Below, piece after piece: positions 1 through 9,680 of a stretch of DNA of 63,184 nucleotides. Origin of the DNA: Poteriospumella lacustris (Eukaryota > Sar > Chrysophyceae > Chromulinales > Dinobryaceae); NCBI GenBank assembly GCA_008000375.1, contig SMOI01000043.1, positions 1 through 63,184 of the forward strand, in the 5' to 3' direction. The notes beneath the pieces were generated by a model. The model saw only the letters and a list, made by a program, of their open reading frames with translations, made no database searches and was not told where the DNA came from. Every line of letters starts with the position of its first letter. Position 1 is the stretch's first letter. The position numbers were made by a program, and so were the translations under genes.

Positions 1-77
1 CTCACTCACTCACTCACTCACTCACTCACTCACTCACTCACTCACTCACTCACTCACTCACTCACTCACTCACTCAC
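1..77. repeat. (CTCA)n microsatellite
   Basis: A near-perfect tetranucleotide tract of about 19 units fills the left edge of the window and may continue beyond it. It is not a known telomere repeat type. Confidence 0.95.
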
Positions 78-130
78 GCGAGTATTGTACACCTGCAGCC
101 AGCACTGCTCCCATCTTGACATCACCACTA

Positions 131-1006
131 CTACGGCCTCTGCAAAACCTCTGGCATCGCCTGTTGAAACGATGTCGCTCCCTCAAACATTTGGTACCTA
201 TGCACGTCATGACGGATATTCCACGAGTCCAATGGCTGGTTGAACGATGGGGCCCTTTTGAACATGTAACTCATATCCGTGACCTGGCGTACATCCCATG
301 CTGATATCGGCTGGTTAAAGGACTTCGCGTCGCTGAACATGTAGCGCATACTGGCCACACGGCTCACATCCCACGTTGCTAACATCTGATTAAACGTCTC
401 GGCACGATCAAACATACCCCTCATATCTGTAACTCGACTGACGTCCCACATCGACAACGGCTGATTGAAAGACATAGCATCACAGAACATGTTGAACATA
501 CTTATGACCTCGCTGACATTCCAACTGGCCAGTGGCTGGTTAAACGCGGCGGCACCACCAACCATACCCTCCATATTGGTGACATGCCCAACGTCCCACG
601 TCGAGACCAGATGGTTAAATGACGAAGCGTCGCCAAACATGTAGCACATCGTCGTCGCCCGACTCACATTCCACGAGTCCAACGGCTGGTTGAAGGCTGC
701 CGCATCGACAAACATGCGGCCCATCGAAGTAACGTTCCCCACGTCGCAACGGTCGACGCGATCGTTGAACGTGGTCTTTTCAAAGAGCCGAGTCATATCC
801 GTCACCTGGCTCACGTCCCAATCGTTGATGTCCCCGTACCGTTGTAAGGCCACCGCTCGTTGACCGCACCACAGCTGCACTGCCTCTCGTAGCGTATCGT
901 TGTCGAATGTCCCAAAGGCATAGTTCTTGATCATCTGTCGCACGCCAAACGGCAAGATGCGGCCTCCACAACCTTCCGTCACCGCGCGATAGAGACACAG
1001 CTCCAC
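131..1006 (-). pseudogene. DUF285 repeat gene, subfamily A, 5'-truncated
   Basis: The reading frame covers the N-terminal domain from ELCLYRAVTEGCGG onward, one FND-type first unit and seven 25-residue units, ending GATSFQQAMPEVLQ. Compared with intact relatives at 1961-2911 and 5455-6408, homology stops abruptly near position 1018, just after the codons for RPIT. The usual first 20 or so codons (MSTTxTTPEARADDTGR) and the promoter are missing. The frame opens at GTG with no upstream ATG, so this copy is probably dead unless it initiates internally at a Met after GVRQ. The rest of the frame is undamaged, which implies a recent break. Confidence 0.75.
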
Positions 1007-1069
1007 TACCGTAGTGATCGGACTGTAACGGAAACAGACGCATACTTATCAGGCTTCGTCAAGGCGATC

Positions 1070-1280
1070 TACAGTGACTGTACTGTCCCGCTGTGGGTTT
1101 GGCCAATCCGTAGCGGTGGTCGGAAGCGCGGTAGTCTGTTGTGTATCCGTTTTCGCCATGCAAGTCACCTTCACGACGCTGTGTTCGACTGTCTCTCGCT
1201 GAGATCGAAGAGTATGGATCCCTGGATGGAGCGGGCGTTGTTTCTCTCCGGTCGGTTGGTGGGAAGGCTGCCTTTTTAAT
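1070..1280. repeat. Intergenic repeat R1, copy 1
   Basis: It starts with CTACAGTGACTGT and includes GGATCCCTGGATGGAGCG and a TCTCTCCGGTCG box. Related copies lie at 4317-4500 and 4648-4890 in the same orientation. It has no long conserved frame and is probably noncoding. Confidence 0.7.
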
Positions 1281-1389
1281 GTGGGGGTAGGACAATGAAT
1301 CCGGAGGAGGTTGGTACCCTCTTGAGGTCAACATTGCCTTCGTATCGGTGACCTCAGACCGCTTTTGTGTCAGCCCCAGCGACAATTCC

Positions 1390-1580
1390 TGTAGAGACAA
1401 AACAATGCTTGTTGTCGGTGCCGAGCCACCCCTGAAGTCGTAGACAAGCCAACGGTCATATGGGCGGCATCCTATCCTATCATATCATGTCCTATCGCAG
1501 AGGAGGAGGGGGGGGGGGGTTCCACCTGCTCTCCCCCGTTTGGCTGGCCAATATTTAGACAAGGGTTACATATACCGTAT
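1390..1580. repeat. Intergenic repeat R2, copy 1
   Basis: A segment containing CATATGGGCGGCATCC and a TAGACAAxGGTTACA box is repeated at about 5130-5380. In both places it lies downstream of an R1 copy and upstream of the 3' end of a minus-strand subfamily A gene. A G-run at 1509-1519 interrupts it. The rest, to 1960, shows only an AGCCGC-rich tract near 1683-1720. Confidence 0.6.
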
Positions 1581-1960
1581 CACCGCGGAAGGTTAAGATG
1601 GGTCAACGATCGGATCCATCCCGTCGGCTAGCGCTTTCGTGCTGCAAATACTGCCTCCACCGAATAAGCTCCACGGGAGGCCGCCGCAGCAGCCGCAGCA
1701 GCCGCAGCAGCCGCAGTAGCAGTTGTGGTCACGTAACCGCCCGGATCGTTACCGTCATTAGCAATGGTGTATCACCGTCCGACAACCCTCGTCCAGAGCA
1801 GCGACTCCATTCCTACTCTGCTTTGCCGGTACTGCAAATGCTTTCCTTGAGATGTGTAGGTGTGCAGGTGTATACACATAGTATGGAGGCCCCCCCCCGT
1901 GCTCACGCCGTAGACAGACATCCGATCACGCTATATGCAACGGTACTTACAAGCTCAACA

Positions 1961-2911
1961 CTACCGTCTTTGTAATGCCTCTGGCAACGACTGTTGAAAT
2001 GACGTCGCTCCCGCAAACATTCCGTCCTTCACCACGTCACGGCGTATACTCCACGTGTCTAACGGCTGATTGAACGATGCTGCTCTGTGAAACATGTAGT
2101 TCATATTGAAGACATGACTAACATCCCACGTGTCCAATGGCTGGTTGAACGACGTAGCGCCGTTGAACATGTAGCACATATTGGTCACACGGCTCACATC
2201 CCACGTGTCCAGCGGTTGATTGAAGGATCTGACCCCAAAAAATAGACACGTCATATCTTTTACCCGACTGACATCCCACATGGACAACGGCTGATTAAAT
2301 GACGACGCTCTATGGAACATGTACTTCATCGTCGTGACCTGGCTGACGTTCCAACAGCCCAGTGGCTGGTTAAACGCAAAAGCGCAAGAAAACATACTCT
2401 CCATATTGGTGACACGACTCACATCCCACAATGATAAACAGTGATCAAACGACGAGGCGCCGTCAAACATACCGCCCATTGTTGTCACCTGACCCACGTT
2501 CCACGTGTCCAGCGGCTGGTTGAAGGACACCGCTCGGTAAAACATACGGGCCATCGTTGTGACGTTCCGCACGTCCCAACGGTCGATACGATCATTGAAC
2601 GTGGTTTCTTCAAAAAGCCGAGACATGTTCGTCACCTGGCTCACGTCCCAATCGTTGATGTCCCCGTACCGTTGTAAGGCCACCGCTCGTTGACCGCACC
2701 ACAGCTGCACTGCCTCTCGTAGCGTATCGTTGTCGAATGTCCCAAAGGCATAGTTCTTGATCATCTGTCGCACGCCAAACGGCAAGATGCGGCCTCCACA
2801 ACCTTCCGTCACCGCGCGATAGAGACACAGCTCTACCAACGTGGTGATCGGACGGTGCGTACGACCTGTGTCATCGGCTCGTGCTTCAGGAGTCATCAGG
2901 GTGGTGGACAT
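1961..2911 (-). CDS. DUF285-type repeat protein, subfamily A
   Basis: This 316-aa intronless protein is a reference member of subfamily A. Residues 1-25 are a variable polar leader starting MSTTLMTPEARADD. About residues 26-95 form the conserved domain (GGRILPFGVRQ, then a YGDINDWDVSQ linker). The rest is one FNDRIDRW unit plus seven 25-residue units of the FNQPLxxWxVxxVxxMxxMF type. DUF285 units belong to the BspA-like leucine-rich repeats, which form solenoid binding surfaces. No signal peptide or membrane segment is visible. I chose the ATG at 2911 because relatives share it and because the upstream in-frame ATG at 2953 falls in the TATA-like promoter box. One unit is unusual (FDHCLSLW). 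The molecular role is unknown. Confidence 0.85.
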   Translation of the reverse strand: MSTTLMTPEARADDTGRTHRPITTLVELCLYRAVTEGCGGRILPFGVRQMIKNYAFGTFDNDTLREAVQLWCGQRAVALQRYGDINDWDVSQVTNMSRLFEETTFNDRIDRWDVRNVTTMARMFYRAVSFNQPLDTWNVGQVTTMGGMFDGASSFDHCLSLWDVSRVTNMESMFSCAFAFNQPLGCWNVSQVTTMKYMFHRASSFNQPLSMWDVSRVKDMTCLFFGVRSFNQPLDTWDVSRVTNMCYMFNGATSFNQPLDTWDVSHVFNMNYMFHRAASFNQPLDTWSIRRDVVKDGMFAGATSFQQSLPEALQRR

Positions 2912-3282
2912 GTTTTGGCCTGCGCATGGGATGATGTCGGATGAACCGCTCATATGAATATCCAGTACTTTTTTTGTTCGATAGAGTACGACTAAACAGT
3001 TCCTGTGTTGTTTTTTTTTTGTTGTGAACCTCGACGTCGATCGACGATCGATCGGTTCGCTTGCACCAAGTACAGTTGGGTGTCAGTTCCAGACAAGCAT
3101 ATGGTGCCAGTTCAGACTCAAGAATGTGCCATGGCCTGCGATGCCCATGGCAGCAGTTCCAGTGACATGCTCATCGAGATCATCTTCTTCTTCCGTATAA
3201 TCGTCGTTGGTATTTGACAATAGCCAATCGCAGTGAACAGGACATTTTTCCGTCACAGAGGCATCCAGTCACAGAGAACCCA
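2912..3282. promoter_or_regulatory. Divergent intergenic region
   Basis: About 370 bp separates two DUF285 genes transcribed away from each other. Blocks such as TTCAGACTCAAGAATGTGCC and GAGGCATCCAGTCACAGAG are shared with 6409-6767, which has the same arrangement, so this is a duplicated, probably bidirectional, control region. It contains a T-run near 3010. Confidence 0.55.
2948..2966 (-). promoter_or_regulatory. TATA-like promoter box
   Basis: The motif GCTCATATGAATATCCAG (plus-strand reading) lies about 40-55 bp upstream of the ATG at 2911. It recurs as GCTCATATGCATATCCAG above the gene at 5455-6408 and in variant form near 11102. Promoter function is inferred from position and conservation. 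Confidence 0.5.
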
Positions 3283-4254
3283 ATGTCCGCCCTGCCGACC
3301 CCTGAAGCACTCACTCGCACTGACTGTCCGATCACTGCGTTGGTAGAGCTGTGTCTCTATCGCGCGGTGACGGAAGGTTGTGGAGGCCGCATCTTGCCGT
3401 TTGGCGTACGGAAACTGATTCACGACTTTGCCAGGGTATCATTCGATGACGATACGCTACGAGAGGCAGTGCAGCTGTGGTGTAGTGACCGAGGGGTAGC
3501 CTTCCAACAGTTCGGGGACATCAACGATTGGGACGTGAGCCAGGTGACGGGTATGTCTTATCTTTTCCGCTTGAGTAACTTTGATGATCGCATCGACCGT
3601 TGGGACGTGCGGAACGTCACATCGATGAAAGGCATGTTCTACAATGCGATTGTCTTCAACCAGCCGTTGAACGCGTGGGATGTGCGTCGTGTGACCGCGA
3701 TGGACAGTATGTTTTGTGGCGCCTCATCGTTCAACCAATCGCTATCCTCGTGGAATGTTCGACATGTGACCAATATGCAGGCTATGTTCTCTCGCGCCTC
3801 CACGTTTAACCAACCACTGGTGGGTCGGAATGGCAACCAGGTCACTGCCCCATCGTTCCCTCAGCCATCGTTGTCTGCGAGGGATGGCAGTCACGGAACC
3901 GATAAGATGACTCTGGAGTATTGCATGTATTTCTTGAACCGGCGGCTGGACATGTGGGATGTGAGCCAGGTCACCAATATGAGTTACATGTTCGATGGCG
4001 CCACGTGCTTCAACCAACCGTTAGCCGCGTGGGATGTGCGCAAGGTGACCAATATGCGTAACATGTTTCGTGCAGCGTCATCGTTCAACCAGCCGTTGGA
4101 CTTGTGGGATGTGCACCAGGTCACTGATATGAGCGGCATGTTCATTGGGGCCACGTCGTTCAACCAGCCGTTGGACACGAGGGGTAGACGTCGACTCTAT
4201 TACAGGGCGAGACTGTTCGAGGGAGCGACGTCGCTCTCGGATCGCGAGGCTTGA
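3283..4254 (+). CDS. DUF285-type repeat protein with one degenerate repeat
   Basis: This 323-aa protein starts MSALPTPEALTRTD and carries the subfamily A core (TEGCGGRILPFG). It has an FDDRIDRW unit and about six recognisable 25-residue units. In the middle, about residues 183-228, a unit decays into low-similarity sequence (VGRNGNQVTAPSFPQP and on) before the pattern resumes at RRLDMWDVSQVT. The frame stays open, so the decay came by substitution or by compensated indels. The C-terminal cap is altered (RGRRRLYYRARLFEGATSLS). The ATG at 3283 is preceded by the same leader found before the truncated copy at 6768. An upstream in-frame ATG at 3214 is less likely. Confidence 0.75.
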   Translation: MSALPTPEALTRTDCPITALVELCLYRAVTEGCGGRILPFGVRKLIHDFARVSFDDDTLREAVQLWCSDRGVAFQQFGDINDWDVSQVTGMSYLFRLSNFDDRIDRWDVRNVTSMKGMFYNAIVFNQPLNAWDVRRVTAMDSMFCGASSFNQSLSSWNVRHVTNMQAMFSRASTFNQPLVGRNGNQVTAPSFPQPSLSARDGSHGTDKMTLEYCMYFLNRRLDMWDVSQVTNMSYMFDGATCFNQPLAAWDVRKVTNMRNMFRAASSFNQPLDLWDVHQVTDMSGMFIGATSFNQPLDTRGRRRLYYRARLFEGATSLSDREA

Positions 4255-4316
4255 GTACCGCGAGGTATTTACCCCCCCCCCCCTCTTCAGAGCATCGATA
4301 GTTCAGTAACCACCTT

Positions 4317-4500
4317 CTACAGTGACTGTCACGTTGTGGGTGTCACGACGCTTCCTTCGACGGTGTTCGGCTGTGTCTCCTCTCGCTGTGTTTCGAAGAG
4401 AGCATGGATCCCTGGATGGAGCGAGCGTTGTTTCTCTCCGGTCGATGGGGGGAGGAGAGGGCTGCCTCTTGATCCGGTTGGAAGGGAACGACGGTTGGGT
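4317..4500. repeat. Intergenic repeat R1, copy 2
   Basis: It matches 1070-1280 and 4648-4890, with CTACAGTGACTGTCACGTTG at its left end and GGATCCCTGGATGGAGCGAG inside. It lies just downstream of the plus-strand gene ending at 4254. No conserved frame is shared by the three copies. Confidence 0.7.
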
Positions 4501-4647
4501 GTAGATGGAGGTAGAAGTGCCAAGGGTCGGGAAAGAGGACGCCAACAAGCCACGTCGAACAGGCTGTGGTGTGGCTGTGGTACCCCTCACGCACATCGCT
4601 CAGTATCGTGAACAGACTTCCACGTCTCCGGCTTCGTCAAGGTGATC

Positions 4648-4890
4648 TACAGTGACTGTCACGTTGTGGGTTTGGCCAATCCGTAGCGGTGGTCGGAAGC
4701 ACAGTATAGTTGGTTGTGTCCATTCTCGTCATGCAGGTCACCTTCACGACGCTTCCTTCGACGGTGTTCGGTGTCTCTCGCTGTATGCAAAGGGTATGGA
4801 TCCCTGGATGATGGAGCGAGCGTTATTTCTGTCGGTCGGTTGGGAGGAAGGCTGCCTTTTGATCCGGTTAAAAGACCACAACGATTGGTT
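4648..4890. repeat. Intergenic repeat R1, copy 3
   Basis: Tandem to copy 2 at a spacing of about 330 bp. It retains the TTTGGCCAATCCGTAGCGG block that is also present in copy 1 but absent from copy 2, so copies 1 and 3 are the fuller versions. Confidence 0.7.
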
Positions 4891-5129
4891 ATAGATGGTG
4901 GTGGAAGTGTCAAGGGTTGGCAGAGGACGCCAAGTCTTCCTCGTCGTTTCGAATCGGATGTAGTGTAACTGTGCATACGGAAGGATACTCCTCAGCATAC
5001 GGGCCCCCTATGTCCTCAACAGCTGCCTAGAACGTGAGTCTGGATGTCCATCAAGAGTGATGGTTGGATGATCCTGCAGTCTTGTTTCTCCGTATTGGTA
5101 CAACTATCACCAACAAGACATCCTGAAGA

Positions 5130-5380
5130 AACAAGGCAATGGTCTTGGTCGGTGCCTCGCCTATCGATATGTTTCCTTTTCTAACTTACGAACCCTCATT
5201 CCTTCATATCGTAGACAAACCTACGTTCATATGGGCGGCATCCCATCCGGTGTAAGCTGCCAGTGTACGTCATCACGCGGCTTGGCGCGGGATCAGATAA
5301 CCGTTCACAGATAACCGTTTGGTTGGTCATGTTGGGAGAGTGACGTGGGCAGTCGTTAGACAACGGTTACACATAGATCA
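5130..5380. repeat. Intergenic repeat R2, copy 2
   Basis: Matches 1390-1580 at CATATGGGCGGCATCC and TAGACAACGGTTACACA, with about 50 bp of extra sequence between the blocks. No gene is seen between 4255 and 5454. Confidence 0.55.
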
Positions 5381-5454
5381 CTCCACTTGCCAGCACACGC
5401 ACACAAGAGTGTAGTGCACCCACCGCAACCATTACTCCTACTTAGCTATCACCA

Positions 5455-6408
5455 CTACCACCACCTTTGCAACGCCTCTGGCAATGACTGTTTGAAGGAT
5501 GCCGCCCCCGCAAAGATTCGGTTTCTGATCACGTCATGACGTACATCCCATGCGTCCAATGGCTGGTTGAACCATGAGGCTTTACAAAACATGCTGCTCA
5601 TATCGGTTACCGCCCTCACATCCCACGCTACTAACGGCTGGTTGAACGATGTGGCACCGTTGAACGTGTAACTCATATTGGTCACACGGCTGACATCCCA
5701 CGTTGCTAACGGCTGATTGAACGACTCGGCGCAATCAAACATACACATCATACTTGTTACTTGACTGACGTCCCACGTCGACAACGGCTGATTGAACGAC
5801 GAAGCACGACAGAAAAGGAAGGACATATTGGAGACCTGGCTGACATCCCAACAGGCCAGTGGCTGGTTAAACAAAGTCGCATCACAGAACATACCATCAA
5901 TATTGTCAACTTGACAAACGTCCCAGGACAATATCGACTGGTTAAAAGTCGAGGCGCCATCAAACATGTTTCCCATCGTCGATACTTGCCTCACATCCCA
6001 TGTGTCCAGTGGCCGGTTGAAGCTTGTCGCATAGAAAAACATGTGGTCCATCGATGTGACGTTCCGCACGTCCCAACTGTCGATGCGATCATTGAACGTC
6101 CTATTGTGGAAGAGAGAAGACATGGCCGTCACCTGGCTCACGTCCCAATCGTTGATGTCCCCGTACCGTTGTAAGGCCACCGCTCGTTGACCGCACCACA
6201 GCTGCACTGCCTCTCGTAGCGTATCGTTGTCGAATGTCACAAAGGCATAGTCTTGGATCATCTGTCGCACGCCAAACGGCAAGATGCGGCCTCCACAACC
6301 TTCCGTCACCGCGCGATAGAGACACAGCTCCACTACCGTAGTGATCGGACGGTGCGTACGACCTGTGTCATCGGCTCGTGCTTCAGGAGTCGTCATGGTG
6401 GTGGACAT
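5455..6408 (-). CDS. DUF285-type repeat protein, subfamily A
   Basis: A 317-aa member starting MSTTMTTPEARADD. The N-terminal domain is nearly identical to those at 131, 1961, 18126 and 19820, down to long stretches of identical nucleotides. The eight repeat units differ, including FNRPLDTW and FNQSILSWDVCQ. It ends FKQSLPEALQRWW. The start at 6408 is the family ATG. The frame extends 48 codons upstream, but that extension runs through the TATA-like box and the divergent promoter and is probably not translated. It is divergent to the broken gene at 6768. Confidence 0.85.
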   Translation of the reverse strand: MSTTMTTPEARADDTGRTHRPITTVVELCLYRAVTEGCGGRILPFGVRQMIQDYAFVTFDNDTLREAVQLWCGQRAVALQRYGDINDWDVSQVTAMSSLFHNRTFNDRIDSWDVRNVTSMDHMFFYATSFNRPLDTWDVRQVSTMGNMFDGASTFNQSILSWDVCQVDNIDGMFCDATLFNQPLACWDVSQVSNMSFLFCRASSFNQPLSTWDVSQVTSMMCMFDCAESFNQPLATWDVSRVTNMSYTFNGATSFNQPLVAWDVRAVTDMSSMFCKASWFNQPLDAWDVRHDVIRNRIFAGAASFKQSLPEALQRWW

Positions 6409-6767
6409 GGGTTGTCTGTGGATGGGATGATGTCGGATGTCACTGCAACCGCTCATATGCATATCCAGTACTTCCGTCCTCCGATAGACAGTTGGGAGTT
6501 GTGGGTGACCTCGATCCCGTCGACGATCGATGCACGTGGATCGCTGCACCACGTACAGCTGGAGGTCGGTTCCAGGCCTGCAACTGTTGCCAGTTCAGAC
6601 TCAAGAATGTGCCATGGCCTGCGGTACCAATGGCAGCAGTTCCCAGCGACCGGATCGATCCTCTACTCTGTTGATGAGTGATCGTTGGTACTCGACCATA
6701 GCCACGGAAGGGAACTTGACATTCCTGTGGGCAGTGTAACGAGAGGCATCCAGTCACAGAGAACCCG
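6409..6767. promoter_or_regulatory. Divergent intergenic region, paralogous to 2912-3282
   Basis: The region shares the GCTCATATGCATATCCAG box (6451-6468), the TTCAGACTCAAGAATGTGCC block and the GAGGCATCCAGTCACAGAG leader with 2912-3282. The two minus/plus gene pairs therefore arose by duplication of a unit that includes the shared promoter. Confidence 0.55.
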
Positions 6768-6983
6768 ATGTCCGACCTGCCGACCCCTGAAGCCCTCACT
6801 CGCACTGACCGTCCGATCGCTACGGTAGTGGAGCGGTGTCTGTATCGCGCGGTGACGGAAGGTTGTGGAGGCCGCATCTTGCCGTTTGGCGTGCGGCAGA
6901 TGATCAAGGAGTATGCCTTTGTGAAATTCGACTATTCAACTATGGCGTTGACAGGGGTGTTGCGAAGTCCCACATGCTGGTAG
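6768..6983 (+). pseudogene. DUF285 gene fragment, 3'-truncated
   Basis: A normal start (MSDLPTPEALTRTD) and N-terminal domain run through GVRQMIKEYAFVKFD. At about 6932 the homology ends and the frame reads 17 unrelated codons to a stop. All repeat units are missing. The following sequence to 7868 shows no gene. The promoter and start are intact, so a short transcript could still be made. Confidence 0.8.
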
Positions 6984-7529
6984 ATCGCCGCTTGCGTTAT
7001 CGTAGCTGTGTGTGATGCTTGTGAGCGGTGCTTCGTTTACCTCCTCAGACCATTGATAGCTCAGTAACTGCAGGTCAGGTCATCCTCACGACACTTCATA
7101 TTACTGCGTGGCCGTCGTTACAACACTCTAAGGGAACAAGGTACAATGGTTATTGCTGGTAGTTTGGTTTTATATAGCAAAATGGGCTCATTATACTGTC
7201 GACAGACGCCTGTGCCTCCTGCTGTGGTATGATGCGACCAGCTACATTCATTGGAACGGCGCCTCCCTTCCCCTCACACCTTCGACACCTTCCGTCGCGC
7301 TTGTCTATGTATATGTATAGGTAGTATGGTTCCTGTACTGGCCGTGTACAACGCTCTACCTCTCCACACCTGTCAAGTCTCTCGCAAGGTCTCCCCCCCC
7401 CCTCACCCTCGTGGATTCTAGTGACGCAGTACGAGTTGACGTCCGTGTGCCTTCCGTCGGACGTGGGACTGCGGCGTGGACTGCACCCCGACACCCGCAT
7501 GTCCTCGTACCTGTTCGAGCTCCGTCCAG

Positions 7530-9570
7530 ACCGCTTCCATCTTCCCATGCATCGCTCTTATAGCAAGCGTAGCAAACGTCCGACTTTGTTGAAGCCAATC
7601 CAGTGCAGTTCTCCCCTCTCCCCTCTCAGCTGGTGGCATAGATACACAGAACACCACAGACTCCCCAAAGCTGCAGCCGTTTTGCCGCGGCACCACTCTC
7701 GTACATAGAAATGGCTCTCTTAGGTATTTGTATCAACTTCAAATCGAAAGTAGAAGTGCACCGCATCCACCCACCAGCAAAAGATCCGACGACGACGGTT
7801 CAAGGCGGCACGGCACATCGAATCAAATCGAAATAGATATCCGACCCTTCATTTGCAACGTGTTGAGAATGGCATCCATGTTGGTGGCACAATGTACAGT
7901 GGTCGATGAGTCGCGCCATGCGCATTGTCGTCCGATCACCGTGGTCTTGGATTTGTGTCTGTACCGGGTGGTGACCGAACGGTGCGGTGGTCGAGTTTTG
8001 CCGTTTGGGGTACGACAGCTGATCAAGGACTACGCCTGGGTTTCATTCGACAACAAGATGCTAAAGCGAGCTGTAAACCAATGGTGCTTTGACCAAGAGA
8101 ATGCCAGGCAGCAGTACGGAGACATCAACGACTGGGACGTGAGCAAGGTCACCAATATGGCCTCGCTCTTCAGTGGCATCAAGTTCAACGATCCCATCGA
8201 TCGTTGGGATGTCCGCAATGTCACTTCGATGGAGCATATGTTTGCCAGTGCGACGCAATTCAACCAGCCGCTGGACACGTGGCTAGTGAGTCGCGTGACG
8301 AACATGAACTGCATGTTCACACGCGCCACGTCGTTCAACCAGCCGTTGGACGCCTGGAACGTGCATAGCGTCACGCAGATGAGTAACATGTTCTGTCTCG
8401 CGGAAGGGTTCAACCAGCCGTTGTCCTCGTGGGACGTGAGTCACGTCACCGACATGAGTTGTATGTTCTGCCGCGCCTCCGCGTTCAACCAGCCGCTGTC
8501 CACCTGGGACGTCCACCAAGTCACGGCGATGAACCACGTGTTTGTCGAGGCGCTGTCTTTCAACCAGCCGTTATCCTCGTGGGACGTGAGTCGCGTCACC
8601 ACCATGAAAGAGATGTTCAATGGGGCGGCCCTGTTCAACCAGCCGCTGGACACCTGGAACGTCCGTCGCGTCACAAATATGAGTTATCTGTTTGCGGGGT
8701 GCAAGGCGTTCAACCAACCGTTGTCTACCTGGGATGTGCGTGCGGTGACCAATATGTGTGGGCTGTTTTGTCGCGCATCGTCGTTCAACCAGCCGTTGGG
8801 TACCTGGGACGTCAGCCAGGTCACCAATATGGAGGGGGTGTTTCATGGGGCGGACTCGTTCAACCAGCCCCTGTCGAGATGGAGGGTGGGGCAAGTGAGG
8901 TCGATGCAATTTATGTTTTACGGTGCCAAGTCCTTCAACCAGCCGTTGTCGACGTGGACGCTTACTACCGCCACGACGACGAATGGAATGTTTGACGGAG
9001 CAACGGCGTTTCGCCAGTCGAAGCCATCTGTGGAGGAGGCAGACGACGTGTAATAAGCGGTGTGTGGGAGTGATGAGGTGGGAGCGGGATGTAGGTGAGA
9101 GTGTGTCCATATAGAACGGACGGTACACAGACCAATAGAAGTGGCTGTAGCATCAGACGGATGATCCGTACCGTACCGCACAGACTCTGTCTGTGTGTTT
9201 GTCCATTTTAATGGTGGCCAGTCAGTCAGTTTGCCAGCCCCGGTCTCGTAGGTAACCCTGCACAGTCCGTGGTGAGAGAGACTGCAGCCTTTGCAAACTC
9301 GTTTTGATCAATTTAGCATTAGAGCAATGACATGCAGTAGATACATGCAGTAGATCGATGTAATGCACCCGTTCCCCACCTGCGCACTTTCGTACAAGTC
9401 AATTTCCCTTCCAAAACACACAGTGGCACGAAGCCTTTTGTTTTTGGGAATCTGGGAGAGCCAAGGTTTGGGAAACTGACGGACGTACGTAACTGGTCGT
9501 GATTCGATAGCAGTTAGTGAGATGTCGATTGGACATGGCATGTACACAACGGTTTCGTATTTGGGTCGTT
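7530..9570 (+). repeat. Left arm of large inverted repeat
   Basis: This roughly 2 kb arm matches the reverse complement of about 11555-13650. Matching landmarks are the CATCTTCCC/GGGAAGATG ends, the 394-codon genes, the GGATGATCCGTACC box downstream of each gene, and ACGAAACCGTTGTGTACATG near the inner edge. The arms diverge mainly by small indels outside the genes. Confidence 0.8.
7869..9053 (+). CDS. DUF285-type repeat protein, subfamily C (long)
   Basis: A 394-aa protein with the core VTERCGGRVLPFGVRQLIKDYAWV, an FNDPIDRW unit and ten further 25-residue units, two or three more than most members here. It ends AFRQSKPSVEEADDV. The start is the MASM ATG at 7869, because the inverted partner at 12093-13277 has the same start and exactly the same length. 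The open frame further upstream to 7728 has no counterpart. Base identity with the partner is very high, so the inversion-duplication is recent or is homogenised by gene conversion. Confidence 0.85.
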   Translation: MASMLVAQCTVVDESRHAHCRPITVVLDLCLYRVVTERCGGRVLPFGVRQLIKDYAWVSFDNKMLKRAVNQWCFDQENARQQYGDINDWDVSKVTNMASLFSGIKFNDPIDRWDVRNVTSMEHMFASATQFNQPLDTWLVSRVTNMNCMFTRATSFNQPLDAWNVHSVTQMSNMFCLAEGFNQPLSSWDVSHVTDMSCMFCRASAFNQPLSTWDVHQVTAMNHVFVEALSFNQPLSSWDVSRVTTMKEMFNGAALFNQPLDTWNVRRVTNMSYLFAGCKAFNQPLSTWDVRAVTNMCGLFCRASSFNQPLGTWDVSQVTNMEGVFHGADSFNQPLSRWRVGQVRSMQFMFYGAKSFNQPLSTWTLTTATTTNGMFDGATAFRQSKPSVEEADDV

Positions 9571-9680
9571 GTTGCGTTGCTGGACGTTGAGCCGTTCCCA
9601 GAACCGACCCGAGGCATTTCTTCTTCGTCGCGGTTGTTATCAACCAATGCAGGCAGAATCGTATTACTGCACCGGGGAAG

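Noticed and set aside
1-77. Telomere at the left edge
   Set aside because: CTCA is not a telomeric unit and there is no subtelomere transition; it is a simple microsatellite.
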